DNA of 64,000 bases from Corynebacterium stercoris (GCF_024160105.1 NZ_JAMFTQ010000003.1:185836-249835), one strand, 5' to 3'; counted from the stretch's first letter, positions 1 through 9,908 are shown. Notes: a model not told the origin generated them from the sequence alone. Translations and numbers: made by a program.

Positions 1-343
1 CGCGCGTCACGGCAATCACGCCGGTGGGGATGCGAAAGGCGTCGATGGCGGCGAGGTGCTCCTTGGTCTGGGCCATCACGCCCTCGTCGGCGGCGACGAC
101 GAGCATGACCACGGGCGCGGGGCCGACACCGGCGAGCATGTTCGCAATGAAACGCTCGTGCCCGGGCACGTCGACGAAGGCCACGTCCTCGCCGTCGATG
201 TCCGCCCACACAAACCCGAGGTCGATGGTCAGGCCGCGCTGCTGCTCTTCCTCCCAGCGGTCCGGCTCCATGCCGGTCAGCCGTTTGACCAGCGTCGATT
301 TTCCGTGGTCCACATGCCCGGCGGTGGCGACGACGTAGCTCAT
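1..343 (-). CDS. selB: Selenocysteine-specific elongation factor SelB, N-terminal part
   Basis: SelB is the GTPase that delivers Sec-tRNA(Sec) to UGA codons marked by a SECIS element. The reverse strand encodes [20 protein letters not shown] at its start, so the P-loop (GHVDHGKST) lies at residues 9-17, followed by the G3 motif DVPGHERF. Only the first 114 residues or so of a protein that is usually about 600 residues are present; the gene runs off the left edge. Its ATG overlaps the stop of selA by four bases (ATGA), which implies translational coupling. The G domain alone could belong to other translation factors, but the position after selA and beside tRNA-Sec settles the call. Confidence 0.93.
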   Translation of the reverse strand, partial: MSYVVATAGHVDHGKSTLVKRLTGMEPDRWEEEQQRGLTIDLGFVWADIDGEDVAFVDVPGHERFIANMLAGVGPAPVVMLVVAADEGVMAQTKEHLAAIDAFRIPTGVIAVTR

Positions 344-1641
344 CGCCCCTCCCCCTTCGTCAGCTCCTCAGCGATCGCGGCTGCGACCTCGCCGTCGCGC
401 GCCTCCGGCACGCAGCGCAGGTCGACGAGCAGGCCGCCGTCATGCACGCGCCCCAGCACTGCGGGGGTGCGGTGGCGCAGGGGGGCAGCCAACCAAGCGT
501 CGTAACGCACGGCCCAGCCCGGCAGCGGGTGGCCGGGCGCTCCCCCGCCGCCGACGCGGCCGTCGTGCGCGACCACCGTGCCGCCAGTGGCCGTGGCGAG
601 TGCCTCAGCGCGGGCCTTGAGCTGGGCTTCGTCGGCGTGGAGGTACGCGTGCGTCGGGTTCGCGCTCGCGCGCAGCGTCGCCTCGAGCGCGGCGAGGCGC
701 AGCTTGTCGATGCGTACCGCGCGCGCCAGCGGGTGCTTGCGCATCGCCGCGATCGCCTCGGCGCGCCCGAGCACCACGCCCGCCTGCGGCCCGCCGAGCA
801 ACTTGTCGCCGGAGAAGAGCACAACGTCGGCGCCCTCGGCGAGCGCTGTGGCGGCATCCGGCTCGTCCGGCAGCGCGGGGTCGGGCGCGAGGAGCCCGGA
901 ACCCGTGTCGACGATCAGGGCCATGCCATGCGCGTCCGCGATCCCGCGCAGCTCGCGCACGCCGACGGCGGCGGTGAAGCCCTCCACGCGGTAGTTGGAG
1001 GGGTGCACCTTGAGGATCGCCCTGGCGCCGGCCGCGGCGGCGCGCTCGTAGTCGGCCGGGTGCGTGCGGTTCGTCGCACCCACCTCGACGAGGTCCACGC
1101 GGGCCGATTCGATGAGCTCCGGCAGGCGGAAGCCGGCGCCGATTTCGATGAGCTCGCCCCGGGAAATGACCAGCTTGCCGTGCTCTGCGAACGTCGCCGC
1201 GGCCAGCAGGAGCGCGGCCGCGCCGTTGTTGACCACCAGCGCGTCCTCCGCCGCGGGGCAGGCGGCGAGCAGCGCGTCGTTGGCCTGCTTGCCGCGCTCG
1301 CGCGAACGCTCCCCGCGCGCGAGATCCATCTCAACGTCCACGTAGCCTGCGGCATCGACCATGGCGGCAACCGCCGCGTCCCCGAGCGGCGCGCGGCCGA
1401 CGTTGGTGTGCACCACCACGCCGGTGCAGTTGATCACGGGCGTGAGCGCCGACGCCCCGCGCGCGACGTCGGCCAGGAATTTCGCCTCCACCTCGTCCGG
1501 GGCGATCTCTCCGCGGCGCGCCCTGTCCTGGGCGCTCGAGGCGAGCGCTTTGAGGGTGTGCTGGTTGAGGGCGGGTGTGTCCCCGCCGTCGATACGCGCA
1601 AGCAGCGTGTCAGTGCGCGGGATGGCGCGTCGCGGGTCCAT
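340..1641 (-). CDS. selA: L-seryl-tRNA(Sec) selenium transferase SelA
   Basis: SelA is a PLP enzyme that converts seryl-tRNA(Sec) to selenocysteyl-tRNA(Sec) using selenophosphate from SelD. The protein is 433 residues, close to the bacterial family length. Family signatures are visible: [17 protein letters not shown] near residue 70, [12 protein letters not shown] in the cofactor domain, and the PLP-lysine region [15 protein letters not shown]. The ATG lies 22 bases from the 3' end of the tRNA-Sec gene on the same strand, and the stop overlaps selB. tRNA-Sec, selA and selB may form one transcription unit, with selD divergent on the other side of the tRNA. Confidence 0.96.
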   Translation of the reverse strand: MDPRRAIPRTDTLLARIDGGDTPALNQHTLKALASSAQDRARRGEIAPDEVEAKFLADVARGASALTPVINCTGVVVHTNVGRAPLGDAAVAAMVDAAGYVDVEMDLARGERSRERGKQANDALLAACPAAEDALVVNNGAAALLLAAATFAEHGKLVISRGELIEIGAGFRLPELIESARVDLVEVGATNRTHPADYERAAAAGARAILKVHPSNYRVEGFTAAVGVRELRGIADAHGMALIVDTGSGLLAPDPALPDEPDAATALAEGADVVLFSGDKLLGGPQAGVVLGRAEAIAAMRKHPLARAVRIDKLRLAALEATLRASANPTHAYLHADEAQLKARAEALATATGGTVVAHDGRVGGGGAPGHPLPGWAVRYDAWLAAPLRHRTPAVLGRVHDGGLLVDLRCVPEARDGEVAAAIAEELTKGEGR

Positions 1642-1662
1642 GGTGCCTCCCTGAAAAAAGCG

Positions 1663-1757
1663 TGGCGGAGACGGACAGGAATCGAACCTGCCAAGCCGAG
1701 ATGCTCGACTTCACCAGTTTTGAAGACTGGGGCGCCCACCAGGACACGTACGCCTCC
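1663..1757 (-). tRNA. selC: tRNA-Sec (anticodon TCA)
   Basis: Read on the minus strand, the gene starts GGAGGCG and ends with the matching CGTCTCC, discriminator G and encoded CCA (1663-1665). The anticodon arm is CAGT-CTTCAAA-ACTG, giving anticodon TCA at 1721-1723, which reads UGA. A long variable arm (AAGTCGAGC...GGCTTGG) and GGTTCGATTCC T-loop region follow. About 95 nt is the size expected for the unusually long bacterial tRNA-Sec and too long for an ordinary class I tRNA. Its place between selA and selD supports the assignment. Confidence 0.96.
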
Positions 1758-1781
1758 ACCGCGCGACGCTACCATGCGGGT

Positions 1782-2759
1782 ATGAGCGAAATTCGATTGA
1801 CCCAGTTCGCGGCCGGCGGCGGCTGCGCGTGCAAGATCCCTCCCGGCGAGCTCGAGGACGCGGTCGCCGGGCTCGTCGGCTTCGCCGATCCGAACGTAAT
1901 TGTCGGCCTCGACGACGGCGACGACGCCGCCGCGATCCGCGTGCGCGACGACCTCGCGGTGATTTCCACCGCGGACTTCTTCACCCCCGTCGTCGACGAC
2001 GCCTACACCTGGGGCAAGATCGCCGCCGTCAACGCGCTGTCCGACGTGTACGCCATGGGCGGCACCCCGATCACCGCGATCAACCTGCTCGGCTGGCCGC
2101 GCGACGTGCTGCCGCAGGAACTCATCCGCGAGGTGCTGCGCGGCGGCCTCGACGCGGCGACCGAAGCCGGCATCTCCGTGACCGGCGGCCACTCCATCTC
2201 CGCGCCCGAGCCGATCTACGGCATGGCCGCGACCGGCACCGCCGACCCGGCGAAGCTCATGCGCAACGACGCCGCCGAGGCGGGCTTGCCCATCACGCTG
2301 ACCAAGCCGATCGGCTCTGGCCTGCTCAACAACCGCCACAAGGCGACCGGCGAGTGGTTTGACGAGGCCGTCGCCGTGATGACCACGCTCAACCGCGGGG
2401 CCTCCGAGGCTGCCGTCGCCGCCGGCGTGCGCGCCGCGACCGATGTCACCGGCTTCGGCCTGCTCGGCCACCTCTACAAGATGGTCCGCGCCTCCGGCGT
2501 CGATGCCGTGGTGGACTTCTCGCGCGTCCCGCTTATCGACGGCGCTCTCCAGACCCTCCAGGATGGCTTCATCCCGGGCGGCTCGCGCCGAAACCTCGAC
2601 TGGGTGCAGCCCAACATCGACTCCGACCTGGGTTTCGACGAGCTTTTGGTGCTTGCCGACGCCCAGACATCCGGCGGCCTCCTCGTCATCGGCGAGGTGC
2701 CGGGCTACCCGGTGATCGGCGAGACCGTCGCCGGCACCGGGCGCGTGCGCGTGGTCTAG
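1782..2759 (+). CDS. selD: Selenide, water dikinase SelD
   Basis: SelD makes selenophosphate from selenide and ATP and supplies SelA. The start is the ATG at 1782 (MSEIRLTQFAAGGG), because the reading frame further upstream runs through the tRNA. The catalytic Cys/Lys pair is in GGCACK near residues 14-19. The catalytic position is a Cys codon, not Sec, so this SelD does not need the pathway it feeds. Later AIRS-type motifs are present (GKIAAVNALSDVYAMGG; TDVTGFGLLGHL). It has 325 residues, slightly shorter than E. coli SelD. It is divergent from selA across tRNA-Sec and converges on the formate dehydrogenase operon with a 10-bp gap. Confidence 0.96.
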   Translation: MSEIRLTQFAAGGGCACKIPPGELEDAVAGLVGFADPNVIVGLDDGDDAAAIRVRDDLAVISTADFFTPVVDDAYTWGKIAAVNALSDVYAMGGTPITAINLLGWPRDVLPQELIREVLRGGLDAATEAGISVTGGHSISAPEPIYGMAATGTADPAKLMRNDAAEAGLPITLTKPIGSGLLNNRHKATGEWFDEAVAVMTTLNRGASEAAVAAGVRAATDVTGFGLLGHLYKMVRASGVDAVVDFSRVPLIDGALQTLQDGFIPGGSRRNLDWVQPNIDSDLGFDELLVLADAQTSGGLLVIGEVPGYPVIGETVAGTGRVRVV

Positions 2760-2769
2760 CCCGCCCGCC

Positions 2770-3852
2770 TTACCCGGCCGTGGTGATGGAGTCGGCGACG
2801 TTGCCCTGCTCCCGGCGCTTTGCCAGACGGGCGCGCTGCGGCTCCACCACGTACTTCGGGTCTTCGGTCGAGCGCTTGCCGGCGGCCATGATGCCGAAAC
2901 GCGTCAGGCAGGAACCCGCCATGAGCGCCGCGCCGGACAGCGCCGCGACCACGCGGTTGCGGCCGCCGAGCGCTGCGCCGATGCCGCCGGCGGCGACGAG
3001 CACCTCAGCAGTTTTCAGCAGGGTGCCGGCCTTGCCGTCGTGCATCGTCTCCTCGAGCGGGGCTTCGAGGTTTTTCTCCAGCACCTTCGTCGCCGCGATG
3101 TCGGAGGCCGCGCCGATAGCGGCGAGCGCGCGGGCTGGGCCGTTGTGCTCCGTCGACGTTGTCACCAGCGCCGCGCCCGATGCGGCCGAGGCCGCAGACG
3201 ACACGAACAGCGCCGGAAGGTCCTTGCGGGCGTGCTGCCACAGCGGCACGGAGGTGTCGCCCAGGAGCACGGCGGTGTAGACGGCCAGCGGCGCGCCCAA
3301 GAGACCCGAGAACACACCGGCCGGGGTGGCTGCTGCGTGCAGGAAGGAACGCGCGAAGTCCGGCAACGGCAGGATCTCCCCGCTCAGCTCGTCCACTTCC
3401 GCTGCAGCGGCGACCGCGGCGGCGGTGGAGAACGGCCCGAGGATCCACGAGCCCACCGACATCGGCGAGGACAGCTTGAACACGCGGAACATGTTCAAAA
3501 GGCGCTCCGGGCGGCCGAGGTCGGCCACGAGGAACAGCGATCCCAGCGCGGACGCGCCCGCGGCGGTGATTCGCGCGTTGCGCTGCAGCTCACGGTTACC
3601 TGTCGCGCCGGCGCCGACGCCCAGAAGCGCCGAGCCGCCGGCGACGCCGCCGAGGAACAGGTAGCCGGCGATCGGCCACTCCCACGGCGGGAACTTCACA
3701 ATCGGGCGCCCGTAGTACGAGTCGTACTGCTCGAACTCGGCGCGCGGCACCATCATTTCTTCGCCGCGGCGCTGCTTGCGCTCGCCCGGCTTGCGCTCGC
3801 CGCGCGGGCGGCGCGGCTCCTCTGGCGGGCGGTAGTTATCGAACTGCGCCAT
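2770..3852 (-). CDS. nrfD: NrfD-family membrane subunit of formate dehydrogenase
   Basis: This 360-residue protein begins with a charged, Pro/Arg-rich cytoplasmic stretch of about 45 residues, followed by several hydrophobic segments starting WPIAGYLFLGGVAGGSALL. That pattern is typical of the NrfD/PsrC quinone-interacting membrane anchor. LVADLGRPERLLNMFRVFK and SPMSVGSWIL match conserved NrfD loop motifs. It is the last gene of the fdhA-fdhB-nrfD operon; its ATG directly abuts the TAA of fdhB. The likely role is to pass electrons from formate, through the Fe-S subunit, to the menaquinone pool. The symbol names the family; the substrate comes from the neighbours. Confidence 0.9.
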   Translation of the reverse strand: MAQFDNYRPPEEPRRPRGERKPGERKQRRGEEMMVPRAEFEQYDSYYGRPIVKFPPWEWPIAGYLFLGGVAGGSALLGVGAGATGNRELQRNARITAAGASALGSLFLVADLGRPERLLNMFRVFKLSSPMSVGSWILGPFSTAAAVAAAAEVDELSGEILPLPDFARSFLHAAATPAGVFSGLLGAPLAVYTAVLLGDTSVPLWQHARKDLPALFVSSAASAASGAALVTTSTEHNGPARALAAIGAASDIAATKVLEKNLEAPLEETMHDGKAGTLLKTAEVLVAAGGIGAALGGRNRVVAALSGAALMAGSCLTRFGIMAAGKRSTEDPKYVVEPQRARLAKRREQGNVADSITTAG

Positions 3853-4881
3853 TTAGCCTCGACCTCCAATCGCAAACGCAGCGGCGGCGGCGCCGATGAG
3901 GCCGGCGGCCGCGACAGCAGCGCGCTTCGCCATCTCCGGCAGGTTCGCCGTGGGCACTTCAGGGTCCGGCGGCAGGCCGTACACCTCGGGCGCATCGAGC
4001 AAAAGGAAGATCGACCCGGTGCCGCCGACGCCGTCCTCGCTGTTCGCGCCGTAGAGACGCGCCTCGGTCTGGCCCTGGGCGTGCAGCTCGGCGACGCGGG
4101 CGCGGGCAGTGGCCAGCATCTCGTCGTAGCTGCCGTACTTGATCGACGTCGTGGGGCAGGTCTTGGCGCACGCCGGGCCCTCGCCCACCGCCTGGCGGTC
4201 GAAGCACATCGTGCACTTCTGCGCCACGCCGACGTTCTTGATCGGCGCGACCTCACCCGGGGTGAAATCCTCGCCCACGCGCGGGGAACGCTCGTTGCGC
4301 TTCTCAACGCCGCCGTCGGCACGCCGCTCGATGACTCCGAACGGGCAGCCCGCGACGCACGTGCCGCAGCCGTTGCAGACGTCGTCCTGCACCACGACGG
4401 TGCCGTGCTCCGTGCGGAACAGCGCACCCGTGGGGCACACGTCGAGGCAGCCGGCGTTGGTGCAGTGCTTGCACACGTCGGAAGACATCAACCAGCGGAA
4501 ATCTGGGGTGCCGTGCGGCATCGCTGACGCAGGATCCGGCGTCGCAGCATCCACATCGGCGGCGCGCACTCCCGGCATGCCGAGCGAAATCAGCTGCGCG
4601 CCCTCCTCGCGGGCCCGCTCGATCTGCGCCTCGGACTGCTCGATGAACGCCACGTGGCGCCACGTGTCCGCGCCGAGGGAACCGGTGTTGTCGTAGGACA
4701 TGCCGGAGAACTCGTAGCCGCCGTCCTGCGGGTTGCGGTTCCACTCCTTGCACGCCACCTCGCAGGCCTTGCAGCCGATGCAGATGGAAGTGTCGGTGAA
4801 GAACGCTTTGCGCTCCGAGCGGTCGTAGGAGACGTGGTACGGCGCCTCGGTGACCCGATTCTTTGTGCTCATGCGACTCAT
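3853..4881 (-). CDS. fdhB: Formate dehydrogenase Fe-S (beta) subunit
   Basis: The protein has four cysteine clusters for four [4Fe-4S] centres: CIGCKACEVAC, CKHCTNAGCLDVCPTG, CNGCGTCVAGCPFG and CTMCFDR...CAKTCPT, as in FdnH/HybA-type electron-transfer subunits. It ends in a hydrophobic stretch (AAVAAAGLIGAAAAAFAIGG) that could anchor it in the membrane. I start it at the ATG at 4881, four bases after the fdhA stop, because a purine-rich ribosome site (GAGAGGGAAGGG) lies just upstream. The ATG at 4872 is an alternative. An in-frame start at 4944 would overlap fdhA for no reason. It links FdhA to the NrfD anchor. Confidence 0.94.
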   Translation of the reverse strand: MSRMSTKNRVTEAPYHVSYDRSERKAFFTDTSICIGCKACEVACKEWNRNPQDGGYEFSGMSYDNTGSLGADTWRHVAFIEQSEAQIERAREEGAQLISLGMPGVRAADVDAATPDPASAMPHGTPDFRWLMSSDVCKHCTNAGCLDVCPTGALFRTEHGTVVVQDDVCNGCGTCVAGCPFGVIERRADGGVEKRNERSPRVGEDFTPGEVAPIKNVGVAQKCTMCFDRQAVGEGPACAKTCPTTSIKYGSYDEMLATARARVAELHAQGQTEARLYGANSEDGVGGTGSIFLLLDAPEVYGLPPDPEVPTANLPEMAKRAAVAAAGLIGAAAAAFAIGGRG

Positions 4882-4885
4882 GGCG

Positions 4886-7800
4886 CTACCCTTCCCTCTC
4901 CGACATGTTGTGCTTCGTGTTGTCCGCCTCGGCGGCATCGTCACCGTCGCGCAGGCCCGCCGCCTCCTCGGCGGCCTTATTGCCCAGGGTCGAGCCGGTG
5001 TCCTCCGTCAGCCCGGCGCGGCGCTGGTACTCGCGCATCAGCTCGTCGCGGGCCTCGCCGCGGGGGCGCCGGCCCGGGCGGATATCCACCGCGGAGACCT
5101 TGGAGGCCTGAATGTTCACGTTCGGGTCGAGCATGATGCCCAGCAGGTCGTTCGGGCCGTCGCCCTCAACTTCTGCGTAGGCGCCCTGGCCGTAGTGGAA
5201 GGGCATGCCCACCTGCTCGTACTCTCGGTCCCCGATGACGAGGGACTGGATGCGGTCCGTCACCAGCACGCGCGACTCAATGGCGCCGCGCGGGGAGATG
5301 ATGGTGGCCCACTCCCCGTGCGTCAGGCCCGCCTTGGCCGCGAGTTCCGGAGAGACCTCGCAGAACAGCTCGGGCTGCAGCTCCGCCAGGTACGGCAGGG
5401 TGCGGGTCATGGCGCCGGAGGTGTACATCTCCGTCAGGCGGTAGGTGTTCAGCATGTACGGGTACACCTCGGTGCCCGCCTCGCCGTAGTTCGGCGCGGA
5501 GAGGTTGTTCGGCCCGCGCATGACGATGCGGGACGGGGACTGCTGCTGCGAGTACAGGAAGTTCGGGAACGGGGATTCCTGCGGCTCGTAGTGCGTCGGC
5601 ATCGGGCCGTCAACCATGCCGCGCGGGGCGAAGAGCCAGCCCTTGCCGTCCGGCTGCATGATGAACGGATCGTCGCCGGCAAGCGCGGCGGGGCCCACGG
5701 CGTCGCGGTCCGGCTTGTAGCCGGGGGCGCGGTCCACCGGGAAGTCCACCACGTCATTGGACTGCCACAGTTCCTTCTCCTCGTCCCACCAGACGAGCTT
5801 CTTGCGCTCGGACCACGGCTTGCCGTCCGCGTCCGCGGAAGCGCGGTTGTACAGCACGCGGCGGTTCATGGGCCACGCCCAACCCCAGTCCAGCGCCATC
5901 TCGTTCTGCTCCGAGCCCGGGCGCTTGTTGGCGGCGCGGTTCACGCCGCCGGCGTACACGCCCGAGTAGATCCAGCAGCCGCAGCTGGTGGAGCCGTCGG
6001 CCGTGAGGTCGGCGAACTTGTCCACCAACTCGCCCTTGCGCGGGCCGGAGAGGTAGTAGCCGTTGATCTCGCGGAGGACGCTTTCGGCGTCCACCTCGCC
6101 GTCGTCGTCAAGATCGTAATCCCAGGTGATCTTCTGCAGCGGCAGGTCGCGGGGATCGGTGGAATCCTTCACGCGGTCCTTGATGCGGCAGCCCAGCTCG
6201 TAGAAGAACTGCAGGTCGCTGTCGGCGTCGCCCGGGGCGTCCTTCGCCTTGAAGCGCCACTGCAGCATGCGCTGCGTCTGGGTGAAGGTGCCGGCCTTCT
6301 CCACGTGGTTGGCGGCCGGGAAGAGGAACACCTCGGTGTCGATCTCCTCCGTCACCAGATCACCCGAGGCGATTTCCGGGGAGTCCTTCCAGAAGGTCGC
6401 GGTTTCGATCTCCTGGAAGTCGCGCACCACCAGCCACTTCAGTTTGGCCAGCGCCATGCGCTGCATGCGGCCGTTGGATTGGGCCACGGCGGGGTTCTGG
6501 CCGAACACGAAGTAGCCGTCGACAAGCCCCTCAAGCATGAGCTGCAGCGTGTGGTACGTGGAGTGCGCGCCGGTGAGGCGCGGCATGAGGTCCATGCCCC
6601 AGTTGTTCTCCTCGGTCGCGGCGTCACCCCAGTAGGTCTTCATCAGGGAGACGGCGTAGGTGTCGCCCTTCTGCCAGAAGCCCTTCTGGTCGCGCTTGGC
6701 AATCGCGTCGACGTAGTCGTCCCACGTCTGCACCTCTGCCTGCGGCATCGGCAGGTAGCCGGGCAGCAGGTGGAAGAGCGTCGGCACGTCGGTGGAGCCC
6801 TGGATGGAGGCGTGTCCGCGCAGCGCCATGATGCCGGAGCCCGGGCGGCCGACGTTGCCCATGAGCAGCTGCAGAATGGCGCAGGTGCGGATGAACTGCG
6901 CACCCATGGTGTGCTGCGTCCAGCCCAAGGCGTAGGCGAAGCAGGTGGTGCGGTCGCGGCCGGAGTTCTCGGCGATGGAGTTGGCGAGGTAGTAGAAGTC
7001 CTCCTGCGAGATGCCGCAGGCCTTCTCCACCATCTCCGGGGTGTAGCGCGAGTAGTGGCGCTTGAGAATCTGGAACACGCAGCGCGGATCTTGAAGCGTC
7101 TCGTCCTTCTCCACGTCCCAGGACACCTGCGCGTCCCAGGCCGGCTTCGGCTGCCACGAAGAGTTGTCGTACGCGCCGGTCTCCGGGTCGTAGCCGGAGA
7201 ACAGACCGTCCAAATCCTCGGTGTCGCGGAAGTCGTCGGAAATGATCGTGGACGCGTTGGTGAAGCTCTTGACGTACTCCTCGAAGTACAGCTCGTTTTC
7301 CAGCACGTAGTTGATCACCGCGCCGAGCAGCACCACGTCGGAGCCGCCGCGGATCGGGATGTGCTTATGCGCCACCGCCGAGGTGCGGGTGAAACGCGGG
7401 TCGACGTGGATGATCCGCGCGCCGCGGTTTTTCGCCTCGATGACCCACTGGAAGCCCACCGGGTGCGCCTCGGCCATGTTTGAACCCTGAATGACAATGC
7501 AGTCCGCATTTGCCATGTCCTGCAGCGGCTGGGTTGCGCCGCCGCGGCCAAAGGAGGATCCCAAACTGGGAACCGTGGAGGAGTGTCATATACGTGCCTG
7601 ATTTTCAATCTGCACCGCGCCCGAGGCGGTCCAGAGCTTCTTAATCAGGTAGTTCTCCTCGTTATCCATCGCGGCGCCGCCGAGGCCGGCGATGCCCATG
7701 GTGCGGCGCACCGGGCGGCCCTTCTCGTCGACGTCCTGCCAGCCGTTGGCGCGCGCCTCCATGAAGCGGTCCACGACCATCTCCAGGGCGGTCTCGCGGT

Positions 7801-8152
7801 CGAGCTTGACCCATTCCTTCGACTTCGGTGCGCGGTAAAGAATGTCGGTGAGGCGGTTCGGCGCGTTCACCAGCTGCTCGGATGCGGCACCCTTCGGGCA
7901 CAGACGGCCGCGGGAGTGCGGCGAATCCGGGTCACCTTCGATCTGGATGACCTTCTCGTCCTTGACGTACACACGCTGCCCGCAACCCACGGCGCAGTAG
8001 GGGCACACGGACTTGACCACCCGGTCAGCCTCCGCGATGCGCCCTTCCATCTCCTGGGTGCGGGTGGATTCGGTGTGCTCGCCACGCGCAAAGGGGTCCG
8101 CTCCGCGAAGCTGGCGCAGAACTGGCCAGTTCAGGGGACTAATTCGTGACAT
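4886..8152 (-). CDS. fdhA: Formate dehydrogenase catalytic subunit, selenoprotein (Sec189, in-frame TGA)
   Basis: This is a molybdopterin-dependent formate dehydrogenase of 1088 residues once the TGA at 7586-7588 is read as selenocysteine. Cys50, Cys53, Cys57 and Cys85 (CPYCAVGC...GRLCPKG) bind the N-terminal [4Fe-4S] cluster. The TGA follows NQARI and precedes HSSTVPSLG, exactly where other FDHs carry Sec (E. coli FdnG: NQARV-Sec-H) or Cys. Both flanking parts keep frame and family similarity (FGRGGATQ; ADCIVIQGSNMAEAHPVGF). A complete Sec machinery lies 5 kb away on the same window. No twin-arginine signal is visible at the N terminus, so the catalytic site may face the cytoplasm. An automated caller would split this gene in two. 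Confidence 0.95.
7556..7574 (-). promoter_or_regulatory. Bacterial SECIS-like hairpin in fdhA
   Basis: On the coding strand, bases 12-30 after the UGA read GGTTCCCAGTTTGGGATCC. TCCCA pairs with TGGGA around a GTT loop, and an outer GG/CC clamp is separated by a T-T mismatch. Bacterial SECIS elements are small stem-loops starting roughly this far 3' of the UGA with a G/U-bearing apical loop, and they recruit SelB. The coding sense of the region (STVPSLGS) is preserved. Confidence 0.75.
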
Positions 8153-8291
8153 GTGTCCAACCCTAGTCCATGCACCCCTTCAGCGCGGCACCCGTTTCTT
8201 TGCCTGTTTCGAGCTCGTTGGTTTGTTACGGTTGGCGTGCTGAGCACCACGCTTATCGACGTCTGTTTCCCACCCGAAGGCGAGAGTCCCC

Positions 8292-9899
8292 ATGCCCCGC
8301 TTTTCCAAGCCCACGGCGCTTGTCTGCGCCGCGACCGCCGGCACCCTTGTGCTCGGCTCCATCGCCGCCCCCGAGGCATTCAGCCAGCACGACACGAAGC
8401 AGGCCGGTATCAGCGGCCTGCGCGCGGCGCTGACGGGCAAGGAGACGGTGCAGGCGGCGACGAAACAGACGCGGCTTACCGTCCAGGCGGTGAACACCCC
8501 CGAGCCGGCCCCCCAGGTCGAGGTGCGCGAGCCCGAGGTGCAGGCTGACGAACCCGAAGCGCCGCGCTCCGCGGGCTCGGCGGCCTTCAGGAGTTCATCG
8601 GAAAGCTCCTCCGGCTCCAGTAGCTCGAGCGCGGGAACCCGGACCCCTAAAAAGCCGCCCGCGAAGCGCGCGTCGGCGCCGGTGGTGACGTCGCAGGGCC
8701 TGACCATTCAAAACCGCGGCGACGTGCTGGGGCCGTATGCCGCGCACGTGGGCTTCCGCTCCGGCGACCTGGGTGCGATGGCCCCCATCGGTGACGGCCG
8801 CTTCGCCATGATCTTCGGCGACTCGTTCCGCGGCGACCGCATCGGCACGGGTGAGTGGATGAGCCCCGTCGGCGTGGCCGCGAAGGTGGACTCAACTGGT
8901 GCGATTGAGATCACGGGCCCGCTCAACCGCGGTTCGCAGGTCGAGCAGATGGTGGCGTACCAGCGCTACAACGACCCGGACCTCACGCTCATCCCATCCG
9001 ACATCCTGAACATCGGCGGGACGCTCTACATGCAGGGCATGTGGAACTACGGGTTGGGTAACGTCCGATCCTCGGAGATCTGGCGCTCCTACGACAGCGG
9101 CCAGACCTGGCGCAGCCTCGGTGTCACGCCGACGGAGTACATGAGCGGCATGGGCGACCTCATCTCCTGGGAAGAAGGCGGCGACGGCTACATCTACGTC
9201 GTCTCCTCCTCGTTCACCCGCAGCAACCCCGTCTACCTGGCCCGTTTCCTGGAGACGGACATGGGCGACCGACAAAAGTGGGAGCTCTACGACCCGAGCA
9301 CCGGCGAGTGGGGCCAGGAGGGCAGCCCGATCCTCGATGCGGGTGTGAAGGCCGGCGAGATGTGCCTGCGCCGCATCGACGGCAAGTGGGTGCTGGTGAT
9401 GTTCAACGAGGCCACGCTGGCCGTCGAGGTCCGCATTTCGGACACGCTCGCGCAGAACTGGGACAGTGTGCCGGTCGCTGTCGTCGCCAAGCACGGCTCA
9501 TGGCGCAACCCCCAGGAGCCGCTGAACTGGTCCCAGCCCTACGGCGGCTACATCGTGCCGGGGTCCACGCTTGCGAACATGGGCATCGTGGTATCCCAGT
9601 GGAACACCGAAAACCACAGCCGCTACATGGCCACCCAGTTCAACGTCGAGGGCCTGGACCGCTTCTTCGGCGTGGCGTCGAGCGGCACGGACAACCCGCT
9701 GCTGCCGATCGTCGACCACACCGCGCCGCTGCCCGATCCCGATCCGGAGCAGCCGTCGCAGCCGCAGGGTTCCAGCGACGCCGAGGTGACGCTCGCCGTG
9801 CTCAGCGTCCTCGGTCTCGTCGCAGGCCTTGTCGCCGTGAACTGGCAGACGCTCCGCCCGCTCCTGCCGCCGCAGGTGCGCTCCGTGCTGCCGTTCTAG
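8292..9899 (+). CDS. Secreted, C-terminally anchored DUF4185 protein (possible endo-D-arabinanase)
   Basis: The 535-residue protein starts with a signal peptide (hydrophobic run to about residue 32), then a Pro/Glu- and Ser-rich linker to about residue 130. A large beta-propeller-like domain follows with DUF4185 features (GDGRFAMIFGDSFRGDRIG; YNDPDLTLIPSDILNIGG; WRSYDSGQTWRSLG). A single transmembrane helix (LAVLSVLGLVAGLVAVNW) sits near the C terminus. Members of DUF4185 in mycobacteria have been assigned to glycoside hydrolase family GH183 with endo-D-arabinofuranase activity; corynebacterial cell walls contain arabinogalactan, so wall remodelling is plausible. The acid residues near FGDSFRGD are catalytic candidates. 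The hydrolase role here is inferred. Confidence 0.8.
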   Translation: MPRFSKPTALVCAATAGTLVLGSIAAPEAFSQHDTKQAGISGLRAALTGKETVQAATKQTRLTVQAVNTPEPAPQVEVREPEVQADEPEAPRSAGSAAFRSSSESSSGSSSSSAGTRTPKKPPAKRASAPVVTSQGLTIQNRGDVLGPYAAHVGFRSGDLGAMAPIGDGRFAMIFGDSFRGDRIGTGEWMSPVGVAAKVDSTGAIEITGPLNRGSQVEQMVAYQRYNDPDLTLIPSDILNIGGTLYMQGMWNYGLGNVRSSEIWRSYDSGQTWRSLGVTPTEYMSGMGDLISWEEGGDGYIYVVSSSFTRSNPVYLARFLETDMGDRQKWELYDPSTGEWGQEGSPILDAGVKAGEMCLRRIDGKWVLVMFNEATLAVEVRISDTLAQNWDSVPVAVVAKHGSWRNPQEPLNWSQPYGGYIVPGSTLANMGIVVSQWNTENHSRYMATQFNVEGLDRFFGVASSGTDNPLLPIVDHTAPLPDPDPEQPSQPQGSSDAEVTLAVLSVLGLVAGLVAVNWQTLRPLLPPQVRSVLPF

Positions 9900-9908
9900 C
9901 TGGGCGCG

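Noticed and set aside
442..1785. Long plus-strand frame opposite selA (447 codons)
   Set aside because: It is antisense to a clear selA, covers the tRNA-Sec gene and has low-complexity Arg/Gly/Val composition with no family features.
4850..7483. 877-codon plus-strand frame opposite fdhA
   Set aside because: Shadow of a high-GC gene; repetitive His/Val/Arg/Gly content and no ribosome site or motif.
7565..7600. fdhA as two separate genes or a nonsense mutation
   Set aside because: The TGA sits at the known Sec position of formate dehydrogenases, is followed by a SECIS-like hairpin, and the whole Sec apparatus is nearby.
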